From positions 1 to 5,010 of the forward strand of contig JBFEWO010000172.1 in assembly GCA_041546305.1 (NCBI GenBank): DNA of 5,010 nt, read 5' to 3'. A program made the translations under genes and the position numbers. This document shows positions 1 to 5,010 of the stretch, in pieces (positions within the stretch are counted from its first letter, which is position 1; every line of letters starts with the position of its first letter). The DNA comes from JBFEYJ01 sp041546305. GTDB taxonomy: Bacteria; Pseudomonadota; Gammaproteobacteria; Thiohalomonadales; Thiohalomonadaceae. The notes below the pieces were generated by a model that saw only the letters and a list, made by a program, of their open reading frames with translations, did no database searches and was not told the origin of the DNA.

Positions 1-1808
1 AGGCGCACGGTATCGGCCCCGTAGCGCTCGATCAGCTCCTGCGGGTCGACCGTATTGCCCTTGGACTTGGACATCTTGGTACCATCCTTGAGCACCATCC
101 CCTGGGTTAGCAGGTTGGCAAACGGCTCGTCGGATTTCACCAGGCCCTGGTCGCGCAGCAGCTTATGGTAGAAGCGCGCGTAGAGCAGGTGCAGGATGGC
201 GTGCTCGATGCCGCCAATGTACTGGTCCACCGGCAGCCAGTAGTCGGCGCGCTCGTCGAGCATCGCTCCGTCGTTACTGCGGCAGGCGTAGCGGGCGTAG
301 TACCAGGAGGACTCCATGAAGGTGTCGAAGGTATCGGTCTCACGCTCGGCCTTGCCGCCGCACTTCGGGCAGGTGGTCTCGTAGAATTCGGGCATCTTCT
401 TGATCGGCGAGCCGACCCCGTCGAAGGCGACCTCCTCGGGCAACACCACCGGCAGCTGCTCCTCGGGCACCGGCACCGCGCCGCAGGTCGGGCAGTCGAT
501 GATCGGGATCGGGCAGCCCCAGTAGCGCTGGCGCGACACGCCCCAGTCACGCAGGCGGAAGTTGACCCGCTTGCAGCCCATGTTCTCGCCGGACAGGTAC
601 TCGGCAATGGCCTCGAAGGCCTGCTGTGAGCTCAGCCCAGAGAACTGGGCCGATTCGATGAGCTTGCCCTTTTCGGTGTAGGCGCCTTCGCTCAGGTCCA
701 CTGCGCTGTCATCGTTCGGCGCAATAACCTGCTTCACCGGGATACCGTATTTTTTCGCGAACTCCCAGTCACGCTGGTCGTGGGCTGGCACCGCCATCAC
801 CGCGCCCTCGCCGTAGCCCATCAGCACGAAGTTGGCGACATACACCGGCACCTCTTCGCCGGTGATGGGATGAATGGCCTTGATGCCGGTGTCCATGCCC
901 TTCTTTTCCATCGTCTCGATGGCGGCCTCGGCGGTCTCCTGATGCTTGCACTCGTCGATGAAGGCGAGCAGCTCCGGATTGTTCACCGCACCACTCAGCG
1001 CCAGCGGGTGCTCGGCCGCCACAGCCACATAGGTCACCCCCATCAGGGTGTCGGGGCGGGTGGTGAAGACCTTGAGCGGCTCGTTGCCCTCGGCCAGGCC
1101 GAAGTGCACCTCTACCCCTTCAGAGCGGCCGATCCAGTTCTTCTGCATGGTGCGCACCTGCTCGGGCCAGCCCTCGAGCTTGTCGAGGTCCGCCAGCAGC
1201 TCCTCGGCATAATCGGTGATCTTCATAAAGTACTGCGGGATCTCGCGGCGCTCGACCTGGGTGTCACAACGCCAGCAGCAACCATCGATCACCTGCTCGT
1301 TAGCCAGCACCGTCATATCGTTGGGACACCAGTTGACCGGAGCGGTCTTCTTGTAAACCAGTCCCTTCTCGAACAGCTTGGTGAACAGCCACTGCTCCCA
1401 GCGATAGTAATCGGGATGGCAGGTGGCGATCTCACGCTCCCAGTCATAACCGAAACCCAGGCGCTTCAACTGCCCACGCATGTAATCGATGTTCTCGTAG
1501 GTCCACTTGGCCGGCGGCACATTGTGCTTGATCGCCGCGTTCTCCGCCGGCAGGCCGAAAGCGTCCCAGCCCATCGGTTGCAGCACGTTCTTGCCCAGCA
1601 TGCGCTGGTAGCGGCTGATCACATCACCGATGGTGTAGTTGCGCACATGGCCCATGTGTAGCCGGCCACTCGGGTAGGGGAACATGGAAAGACAGTAGAA
1701 CTTCTCGCGCGACGTATCGTCGTGCGCCTTGAAGGACTGGTTTTGTTCCCAAAAGGATTGGGCCTGCTGCTCGACCGCATCGGGCCGGTATTGCTCATCG
1801 AACGCCAT
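1..1808 (-). CDS. leuS: Leucyl-tRNA synthetase, N-terminal 602 residues (3' end outside window)
   Basis: Class I aminoacyl-tRNA synthetase that charges tRNA-Leu with leucine and edits mischarged tRNA, in the cytoplasm. Seen by translating the minus strand from the ATG at 1808: the HIGH-type motif is HMGH at residues 51-54 within PYPSGRLHMGH, followed by GWDAFGLPAE. A zinc-knuckle insert has Cys161, Cys177/178 and Cys181. The CP1 editing domain has TTRPDT (residues 249-254) and HDQRD (343-347), which match E. coli T252 and D345. RQRYWG and MESSWYYARY follow, then KMSKS at 578-582. These motifs all lie in one frame, so no net frameshift is present. The frame runs off the left edge after GADTVR, so the rest of the anticodon-binding and C-terminal domains (about 215 residues by comparison with E. 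coli) are not in view. Oddities: no leucine-specific domain before KMSKS, and an added CxxC pair at 439/442 and 480/483. The start matches family N-termini, though the ribosome binding site is weak, with only AGG about 10 bases upstream. Confidence 0.97.
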   Translation of the reverse strand, partial: MAFDEQYRPDAVEQQAQSFWEQNQSFKAHDDTSREKFYCLSMFPYPSGRLHMGHVRNYTIGDVISRYQRMLGKNVLQPMGWDAFGLPAENAAIKHNVPPAKWTYENIDYMRGQLKRLGFGYDWEREIATCHPDYYRWEQWLFTKLFEKGLVYKKTAPVNWCPNDMTVLANEQVIDGCCWRCDTQVERREIPQYFMKITDYAEELLADLDKLEGWPEQVRTMQKNWIGRSEGVEVHFGLAEGNEPLKVFTTRPDTLMGVTYVAVAAEHPLALSGAVNNPELLAFIDECKHQETAEAAIETMEKKGMDTGIKAIHPITGEEVPVYVANFVLMGYGEGAVMAVPAHDQRDWEFAKKYGIPVKQVIAPNDDSAVDLSEGAYTEKGKLIESAQFSGLSSQQAFEAIAEYLSGENMGCKRVNFRLRDWGVSRQRYWGCPIPIIDCPTCGAVPVPEEQLPVVLPEEVAFDGVGSPIKKMPEFYETTCPKCGGKAERETDTFDTFMESSWYYARYACRSNDGAMLDERADYWLPVDQYIGGIEHAILHLLYARFYHKLLRDQGLVKSDEPFANLLTQGMVLKDGTKMSKSKGNTVDPQELIERYGADTVR

Positions 1809-1826
1809 CGGTTAACGCCTGCTTAC

Positions 1827-1898
1827 CTAAAAAAACAAGTCCGCTAGGATACCGTAGGTCCCAGATGGCTCACAACAAAAGCCACCGTCCGTATCCAT
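1827..1898 (-). CDS. Possible 23-codon leader ORF upstream of leuS
   Basis: This short reading frame begins at the ATG at 1898 and ends at TAG 1827-1829, 18 bases before the leuS start codon. It has a good Shine-Dalgarno, AGGAG, five bases upstream of its ATG, better than the one in front of leuS. The peptide begins MDTDGGFCCEPSG and ends ILADLFF, so it has two leucine codons, CTA and TTG, close to the stop. It is in the same frame as leuS but separated from it by two stops (TAG and TAA), so it is not an N-terminal extension. A run of seven T (1829-1835) overlaps its last two Phe codons and stop. I do not recognise the peptide. It could be a translated leader affecting leuS expression, but an ORF of this length occurs easily by chance, and a weak promoter-like pair also lies inside it. 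Confidence 0.25.
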   Translation of the reverse strand: MDTDGGFCCEPSGTYGILADLFF

Positions 1899-1903
1899 GT
1901 CTA

Positions 1904-1908
1904 CTCCT
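1904..1908 (-). promoter_or_regulatory. Shine-Dalgarno of the possible leuS leader ORF
   Basis: The minus strand reads AGGAG here, five bases before the ATG at 1898. It is the main reason the short ORF was considered at all. Confidence 0.3.
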
Positions 1909-1979
1909 CGAATAATCATCAGAGGACTTGGAATAGGGGGCCAGCTGATCCAAACTGTGAAAACGCATAAGACAAGCAT

Positions 1980-1984
1980 AGGAG
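1980..1984 (+). promoter_or_regulatory. Shine-Dalgarno of the ybeL-like gene
   Basis: AGGAG lies six bases before the ATG at 1991. It fixes this start and gives the 172-residue product. Confidence 0.75.
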
Positions 1985-1990
1985 CAAGGC

Positions 1991-2509
1991 ATGAGCGAAC
2001 AACGTACGGAAGGTTTGACCGGCAAACTCACCGAGGCCTACAACCTCATGCTTGAACGCAGCCGCGAGGTATTGAAAACCACGCAGTCCGGTGTGCGCAA
2101 AGCAGTCGATACGGCGATGGAGAAAGCGACTGAGCTGGAAGAGCTCAGCCGCGAGGAGGCCGAACTGGTCAGTATCTATGTGATGCGAGACCTGGAAGAT
2201 GCCGCCAGCTTTATCAACACCAGCGGCAAAGAACTCCGCGACTGGCTACGTTTCGATCTCGAAGTGGTGGAAAACGCCGTAGCGGACCGATTCGCCCAAA
2301 TGGTCGACCATACGCGCGATGAATTGTTAAAACTGGAAATCCGCGCCAGTGCCCTCGGCGAATGGAAAAGCGGAGAGATCACCGGCATCGGCACCCTGCA
2401 GTGCAAAAGTTGTGGCGAGCTGCTGCACTTTCACCAGACAGGTCACATCCCGCCCTGTCCCAAGTGTCATGGCACGACCTTCAGACGGATCTCCCGCAGC
2501 GAGGATTAA
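1991..2509 (+). CDS. ybeL: YbeL-like zinc-ribbon protein (DUF1451 family)
   Basis: A 172-residue protein of unknown function, slightly longer than E. coli YbeL (about 160). Residues 1 to about 120 are rich in charged residues, Leu and Ala with no hydrophobic segment, and look like long helices, possibly coiled coil. The C-terminal part holds a rubredoxin-like zinc ribbon with Cys138-x2-Cys141 (CKSC) and Cys156-x2-Cys159 (CPKC), preceded by GEITGIGTLQC, which resembles the SGEVVGLGNLVC segment of YbeL. No signal peptide is visible, so it is probably cytoplasmic. The family assignment rests on this motif layout and on position next to leuS, where ybeL also lies in E. coli. It is transcribed away from leuS and toward lnt, so it is probably expressed on its own. 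The zinc ribbon suggests nucleic-acid or protein contact, but that is inference only. Confidence 0.88.
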   Translation: MSEQRTEGLTGKLTEAYNLMLERSREVLKTTQSGVRKAVDTAMEKATELEELSREEAELVSIYVMRDLEDAASFINTSGKELRDWLRFDLEVVENAVADRFAQMVDHTRDELLKLEIRASALGEWKSGEITGIGTLQCKSCGELLHFHQTGHIPPCPKCHGTTFRRISRSED

Positions 2510-2521
2510 ATCAGGAATCTG

Positions 2522-2536
2522 GCCTTCGACGGAGGC
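2522..2536. terminator. Weak hairpin in the convergent ybeL-like/lnt gap
   Basis: GCCTTC (2522-2527) can pair with GGAGGC (2531-2536), giving six base pairs including one G-T wobble and a three-base loop. A second imperfect stem, CGCTAGCG (2536-2543) with CGCCAGCG (2557-2564), overlaps the lnt 3' end and would be better paired in the minus-strand transcript. Neither is followed by a T run on either strand, so an intrinsic terminator is doubtful. The gap between the two stop codons is only 28 bases. Confidence 0.2.
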
Positions 2537-2537
2537 G

Positions 2538-4046
2538 CTAGCGGGAAGCCCGGCGACGCCAGCGAACCCCGATCACCAGTAACATCGTTAGTACGACGAC
2601 CGGCCAGTTGCCCCAGACCACATAGGGTGTTGCCCCACGCATCGGCTGCACCCTACCGGAGACCGTGTCGGTCTGGAACTGGCGTGAGCGGGCCTGGATT
2701 TTTCCCTTCTCATCAATCAACGCGGAAATGCCGTTGGTGGTGGCGCGCAACATCGGTCGACCGGTCTCCAGCGCCCGCATCCGCGATATTTGCAGGTGCT
2801 GGTGCGGCGCCAGCGAATCGCCATACCAGGCATTGTTGCTGCCGTTAACCAGCATCGACGCCTCGGGAAGAAAATCGATCATCTCTTCGCCAAAGGCATC
2901 CTCGTAACAGACCGTAGCGGCCACCCGGTGACCGGCGACCTGCAGCAAAGGCTGCGCCTCCGGACCGGGGGAAAAGCTGGACATCGGCATATCGAAGAAG
3001 TTGATCAGTCCACGCAACAGGCCATCCAGCGGCAGGAACTCGCCAAATGGCACCAGATGGCGCTTGCGGTAAAAGCCATGGTCACTGCCCAGGCTCATCA
3101 TGGTGGTGTAGTAACGCACCCCGTCATCATCAAGCAGCGGCACGCCGAGGATCAGATCGGTATCACTCACACGCAGATCCTCGGCCAAACCATCGAAGTA
3201 GGCTTCTTTGATGTCGTGGTAATAGACGGTAACCGCGTTCTCCGGCCAGATGATGAGATCACTGTCATCAAAGTGCTGCTGCGTCAGGCCGGCATAGCGC
3301 AGCAAACGAAAGCGGATCGCGGCCGGATCCCACTTGGTGGATTGCGGCACATTGCCCTGGATCAGGGTGGTGCGCACCGGCTCGCCCAGCGGAGCGGTCC
3401 AGTCCTGCGTCGCCAGCAACGCACCGCCGCCCCACACCAGCAGCCACAGCGGCAAAACCAGACGTAATCCTCTCCAGCGTGTCTGCCACAGCCAAAGCAG
3501 GCTGCCGGCGCTCAGTACACACAACCAGCTCAGGCCGTAAACCCCAAGCAGCGGGGCGTAGCCGCTGAGCGGGGAATCGATCTGGCTATAGCCAAGATTC
3601 AGCCAGGGGAAACCAGTGAGGAACCAGCCGCGAAACCACTCACCCAGAGTCCACAACGCGGGGAGCCAAAGCAGCAACTGGACTGCAGTGATCCCCCTCT
3701 CGGGGGTAAAACGGGTAGCCAGGAACCCGACCAGCGCAGGTACCGCGGCCAGAACAGAAACAAACAATAAGGTCAGCAGTGCCGCGACCGGGACGGGCGA
3801 TTGACCAAACTCATGAATCGCCACAAACACCCAGGAAACGCCGATACCAAACTGGCCGAGGCCGAAAAGAAAACCGTCAAGTGCGGCCTGGCGCGGATTG
3901 GTATCGTTGGACCAGGCAGCAAACAGCGGGATCAGCGCCAGGATGGAGAGAGGATAAAAACCGACGGGGTCGAAGGCCAGGGGCAGAAGCGCCCCGGACA
4001 ACAATAGCAACAGCCGGCGCTGCCAATCAGGCAAGCGGTCCAGCAT
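2538..4046 (-). CDS. lnt: Apolipoprotein N-acyltransferase
   Basis: Inner-membrane enzyme that transfers an acyl chain from a phospholipid to the alpha-amino group of the diacylglyceryl cysteine of apolipoproteins, the last step of lipoprotein maturation before sorting. The 502-residue product has about seven hydrophobic segments in the first 212 residues, a periplasmic nitrilase-fold domain (roughly 224-470) and a C-terminal membrane helix (about 479-495). Signature stretches include TGFPWLNLGYSQID. The catalytic triad is visible: Glu269 in IIWPENAV, Lys328 in YRKRHLVPFGEF and Cys380 in VAATVCYED, corresponding to E. coli E267, K335 and C387. Glu336 of PFGEF is also present. The start at 4046 is chosen because AGGGAG lies five bases upstream; an ATG at 4067 would add seven residues but has a poorer site. 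The gene overlaps the corC 3' end by 20 bases, which suggests translational coupling. One variant: the usual SNDAWFG segment reads SNNAWYG. Confidence 0.96.
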   Translation of the reverse strand: MLDRLPDWQRRLLLLLSGALLPLAFDPVGFYPLSILALIPLFAAWSNDTNPRQAALDGFLFGLGQFGIGVSWVFVAIHEFGQSPVPVAALLTLLFVSVLAAVPALVGFLATRFTPERGITAVQLLLWLPALWTLGEWFRGWFLTGFPWLNLGYSQIDSPLSGYAPLLGVYGLSWLCVLSAGSLLWLWQTRWRGLRLVLPLWLLVWGGGALLATQDWTAPLGEPVRTTLIQGNVPQSTKWDPAAIRFRLLRYAGLTQQHFDDSDLIIWPENAVTVYYHDIKEAYFDGLAEDLRVSDTDLILGVPLLDDDGVRYYTTMMSLGSDHGFYRKRHLVPFGEFLPLDGLLRGLINFFDMPMSSFSPGPEAQPLLQVAGHRVAATVCYEDAFGEEMIDFLPEASMLVNGSNNAWYGDSLAPHQHLQISRMRALETGRPMLRATTNGISALIDEKGKIQARSRQFQTDTVSGRVQPMRGATPYVVWGNWPVVVLTMLLVIGVRWRRRASR

Positions 4047-4935
4047 CAGCGCTCCCTGCCTCTTCATCGTTCTCAGCTGACGCTTCCGTCACCGGCGTGA
4101 CCTCCAGCAGGTAAATCCGCCGATTGTCAGCACGCTGAACGGTGAAGTGAAACCCATCAAAGTCCACCGATTCACCCCGTTTGGGCATCCGCCCAAAGGC
4201 GTTGAGCACCAGCCCGGCAATGGTATCGAACTCCTCATCGCTAAAGCGGGTGTGGAAGTGTTCGTTAAAGTCCTCGATCGGGGTCAGGGCGCGCACACTG
4301 AAACGATCGTCACCGGCCGGCAGGATATAACTCTCCTCCTCGTCCACATCGTGCTCGTCCTCAATTTCGCCGACGATCTGCTCAAGTACATCCTCAATGG
4401 TCACGAGCCCGGCCACACCGCCATACTCGTCAACCACAATCGCCATGTGATTACGGCTGGTCTGGAACTCACGCAGCAACACGTTGAGCCGTTTGCTCTC
4501 AGGGACGATCATCGCTGGGCGCAGGATCTCGCGGATATTGAACTCGCCGTTACCCTCGGCGGCAACGAAAGGCAGCAAATCCTTGGCCAGAATGATGCCC
4601 ATCACCTCGTCGCGGTTCTCACCAATGACTGGAAAACGTGAGTGGGCGGAAGCAATGATGATAGGTAGAAAATCCGCGAGACGGGCATCGCGCTCGATCA
4701 CTTCCATCTGCGAACGGGGGATCATGATATCGCGCACCTGCATCTCTGATACATCCATGACCCCCTCGATCATGGTGACAGCATCACGATCCAGCAGTGC
4801 ACGCTCTTGCGCATCGAGTAAAAATTGACGCAAATCTTCCTTGTCTTTGGGTTCGGCCTGGAGGATTTGACCAATCCGTTCAAGCCAACTGCGATGCCGC
4901 CCTTCCTGGGCGGCGCCGCTAGGGTCATCGTTCAT
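4027..4935 (-). CDS. corC: CorC/YbeX, CBS-domain protein of Mg/Co homeostasis
   Basis: A 302-residue soluble protein, close in length to E. coli CorC/YbeX (292). It has an N-terminal helical segment (about 15-62, ending in EGVMD), a pair of CBS domains (about 67-125, opening with VRDIMIPRSQM, and 133-190), the signature VDEYGGVAGLVTIEDVLEQ (168-186) followed by an acidic IVGEIEDE stretch, and a C-terminal CorC/HlyC transporter-associated domain (about 207-280, with FSDEEFDTIAGLV). There is no DUF21 membrane domain, which separates it from the larger CNNM-type relatives. CBS pairs of this family bind adenine nucleotides. In enterobacteria the gene was linked to CorA-dependent Mg/Co efflux and later to ribosome maturation, which fits its place next to ybeY. 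It begins six bases after the ybeY stop and overlaps lnt, so it is the middle gene of this unit. The tail after residue 283 is acidic and low in complexity, and is likely disordered. Confidence 0.97.
   Translation of the reverse strand: MNDDPSGAAQEGRHRSWLERIGQILQAEPKDKEDLRQFLLDAQERALLDRDAVTMIEGVMDVSEMQVRDIMIPRSQMEVIERDARLADFLPIIIASAHSRFPVIGENRDEVMGIILAKDLLPFVAAEGNGEFNIREILRPAMIVPESKRLNVLLREFQTSRNHMAIVVDEYGGVAGLVTIEDVLEQIVGEIEDEHDVDEEESYILPAGDDRFSVRALTPIEDFNEHFHTRFSDEEFDTIAGLVLNAFGRMPKRGESVDFDGFHFTVQRADNRRIYLLEVTPVTEASAENDEEAGSADAGPLA
4052..4057 (-). promoter_or_regulatory. Shine-Dalgarno deciding the lnt start
   Basis: The minus strand reads AGGGAG five bases before the ATG at 4046, inside the corC coding region. 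The alternative ATG at 4067 has only a GAG-containing stretch upstream, so the inner start is preferred. Confidence 0.6.
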
Positions 4936-4941
4936 TGAGTA

Positions 4942-5010
4942 CTAGTCTCGTTCATACGGGTTTGCATAGCCTAGGTCAGCGAGCAGGCGGATTTCAAGCC
5001 CCTCCATCTC
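4942..5010 (-). CDS. ybeY: YbeY, C-terminal 22 residues (5' part outside window)
   Basis: The minus strand reads an open frame from the right edge to TAG at 4942-4944. The peptide starts EMEGLEIRLLADLGY and ends ANPYERD. This matches the usual YbeY ending, EMEALE...LGY.DPY, as in E. coli. YbeY is a zinc-dependent endoribonuclease needed for 16S rRNA 3'-end maturation and ribosome quality control. Its catalytic histidine motif (HGxLHLxGHDH) lies upstream and is not in this window, so activity cannot be judged. The call depends on this short tail plus the conserved ybeY-corC-lnt order. The end of ybeY lies six bases before the corC start and contains the weak GAGA that may act as the corC ribosome binding site. 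Confidence 0.88.
   Translation of the reverse strand, partial: EMEGLEIRLLADLGYANPYERD

Larger units (their letters stand above)
1809..1990. promoter_or_regulatory. Divergent intergenic region between leuS and the ybeL-like gene
   Basis: This 182-base gap must hold the promoters for leuS (leftward) and the ybeL-like gene (rightward), because the two genes diverge and no other gene lies between them. I find no strong sigma-70 promoter by eye. For leuS the best pair is TTGTTG (1873-1878) and TACGGT (1851-1856) with a 16-base spacer, which is a weak match. On the plus strand GCATAA (1965-1970) could serve as a -10 element, but nothing acceptable sits at -35. The AT-rich seven-A run at 1829-1835 is not preceded by a stable hairpin on the minus strand, so I do not call an attenuator. 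Confidence 0.5.

Noticed and set aside
780..1661. Long plus-strand open frame of 293 codons inside leuS
   Set aside because: It is antisense to leuS, whose minus-strand translation shows all LeuRS motifs. The plus-strand product is rich in His, Arg, Gly and Leu with no recognisable domain, as expected for a shadow in GC-rich DNA.
1829..1880. Possible attenuator or intrinsic terminator ahead of leuS, suggested by the T7 run on the minus strand
   Set aside because: The only stem nearby (ACC/GGT with flanking GG/CC across an internal loop) is short and lies about ten bases before the T run, so it does not form a credible terminator.
1865..1915. Short plus-strand ORF (16 codons) in the divergent gap
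   Set aside because: It has only a weak AGGT upstream, no recognisable product and no link to the next gene. An ORF this small is expected by chance.
1897..2061. Plus-strand ORF of about 54 codons overlapping the start of the ybeL-like gene in another frame
   Set aside because: No ribosome binding site precedes its ATG, and it overlaps a better supported gene that has its own AGGAG.
2790..3467. Plus-strand open frame of 225 codons inside lnt
   Set aside because: It is antisense to the catalytic domain of Lnt, which is well supported. The product is His/Gln/Arg-rich and resembles no family known to me.
4147..4641. Plus-strand open frame of 164 codons inside corC
   Set aside because: It is antisense to the CBS domains of CorC and has no independent support.
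1..5010. Search for mobile elements, CRISPR repeats, tRNA or rRNA genes, and phage or defence genes
   Set aside because: No direct-repeat array, transposase motif, terminal inverted repeats or tRNA-like cloverleaf was seen. Nearly the whole window is occupied by five conserved housekeeping genes.

Overview
This window is a conserved housekeeping block from what looks like a gammaproteobacterium of moderate to fairly high GC. The basis is the closeness of CorC, Lnt and LeuRS to their E. coli counterparts, the presence of a YbeL-type (DUF1451) gene, and the grouping ybeY-corC-lnt / ybeL-like / leuS, which from memory resembles the arrangement in Pseudomonas-type genomes. Genus cannot be set from the sequence alone.

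Layout from left to right. Positions 1-1808 carry the first 602 codons of leuS (leucyl-tRNA synthetase) on the minus strand; the 3' end lies beyond the left edge. Positions 1809-1990 are a divergent intergenic region containing a possible 23-codon leader ORF ahead of leuS. Positions 1991-2509 encode a YbeL-like zinc-ribbon protein on the plus strand. A gap of only 28 bases separates it from the convergent lnt gene (2538-4046, minus). lnt overlaps corC (4027-4935, minus), and corC starts 6 bases after the stop of ybeY, whose last 22 codons fill 4942-5010 (minus). The right-hand three genes therefore form one tightly packed transcription unit, ybeY-corC-lnt.

Functionally, YbeY is an endoribonuclease of 16S rRNA maturation. 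CorC/YbeX is a CBS-pair protein linked to Mg/Co homeostasis and ribosome metabolism. Lnt adds the third acyl chain to lipoproteins in the inner membrane. LeuRS charges tRNA-Leu. The YbeL-like protein has no established function.

I found no mobile element, CRISPR array, tRNA or rRNA, and no sign of a new multi-gene system. The most notable points are modest: the LeuRS lacks the leucine-specific domain that E. coli carries before KMSKS, it has an extra CxxC...CxxC zinc-ribbon pair absent from E. coli, and a short ORF with a good ribosome binding site ends 18 bases before leuS.
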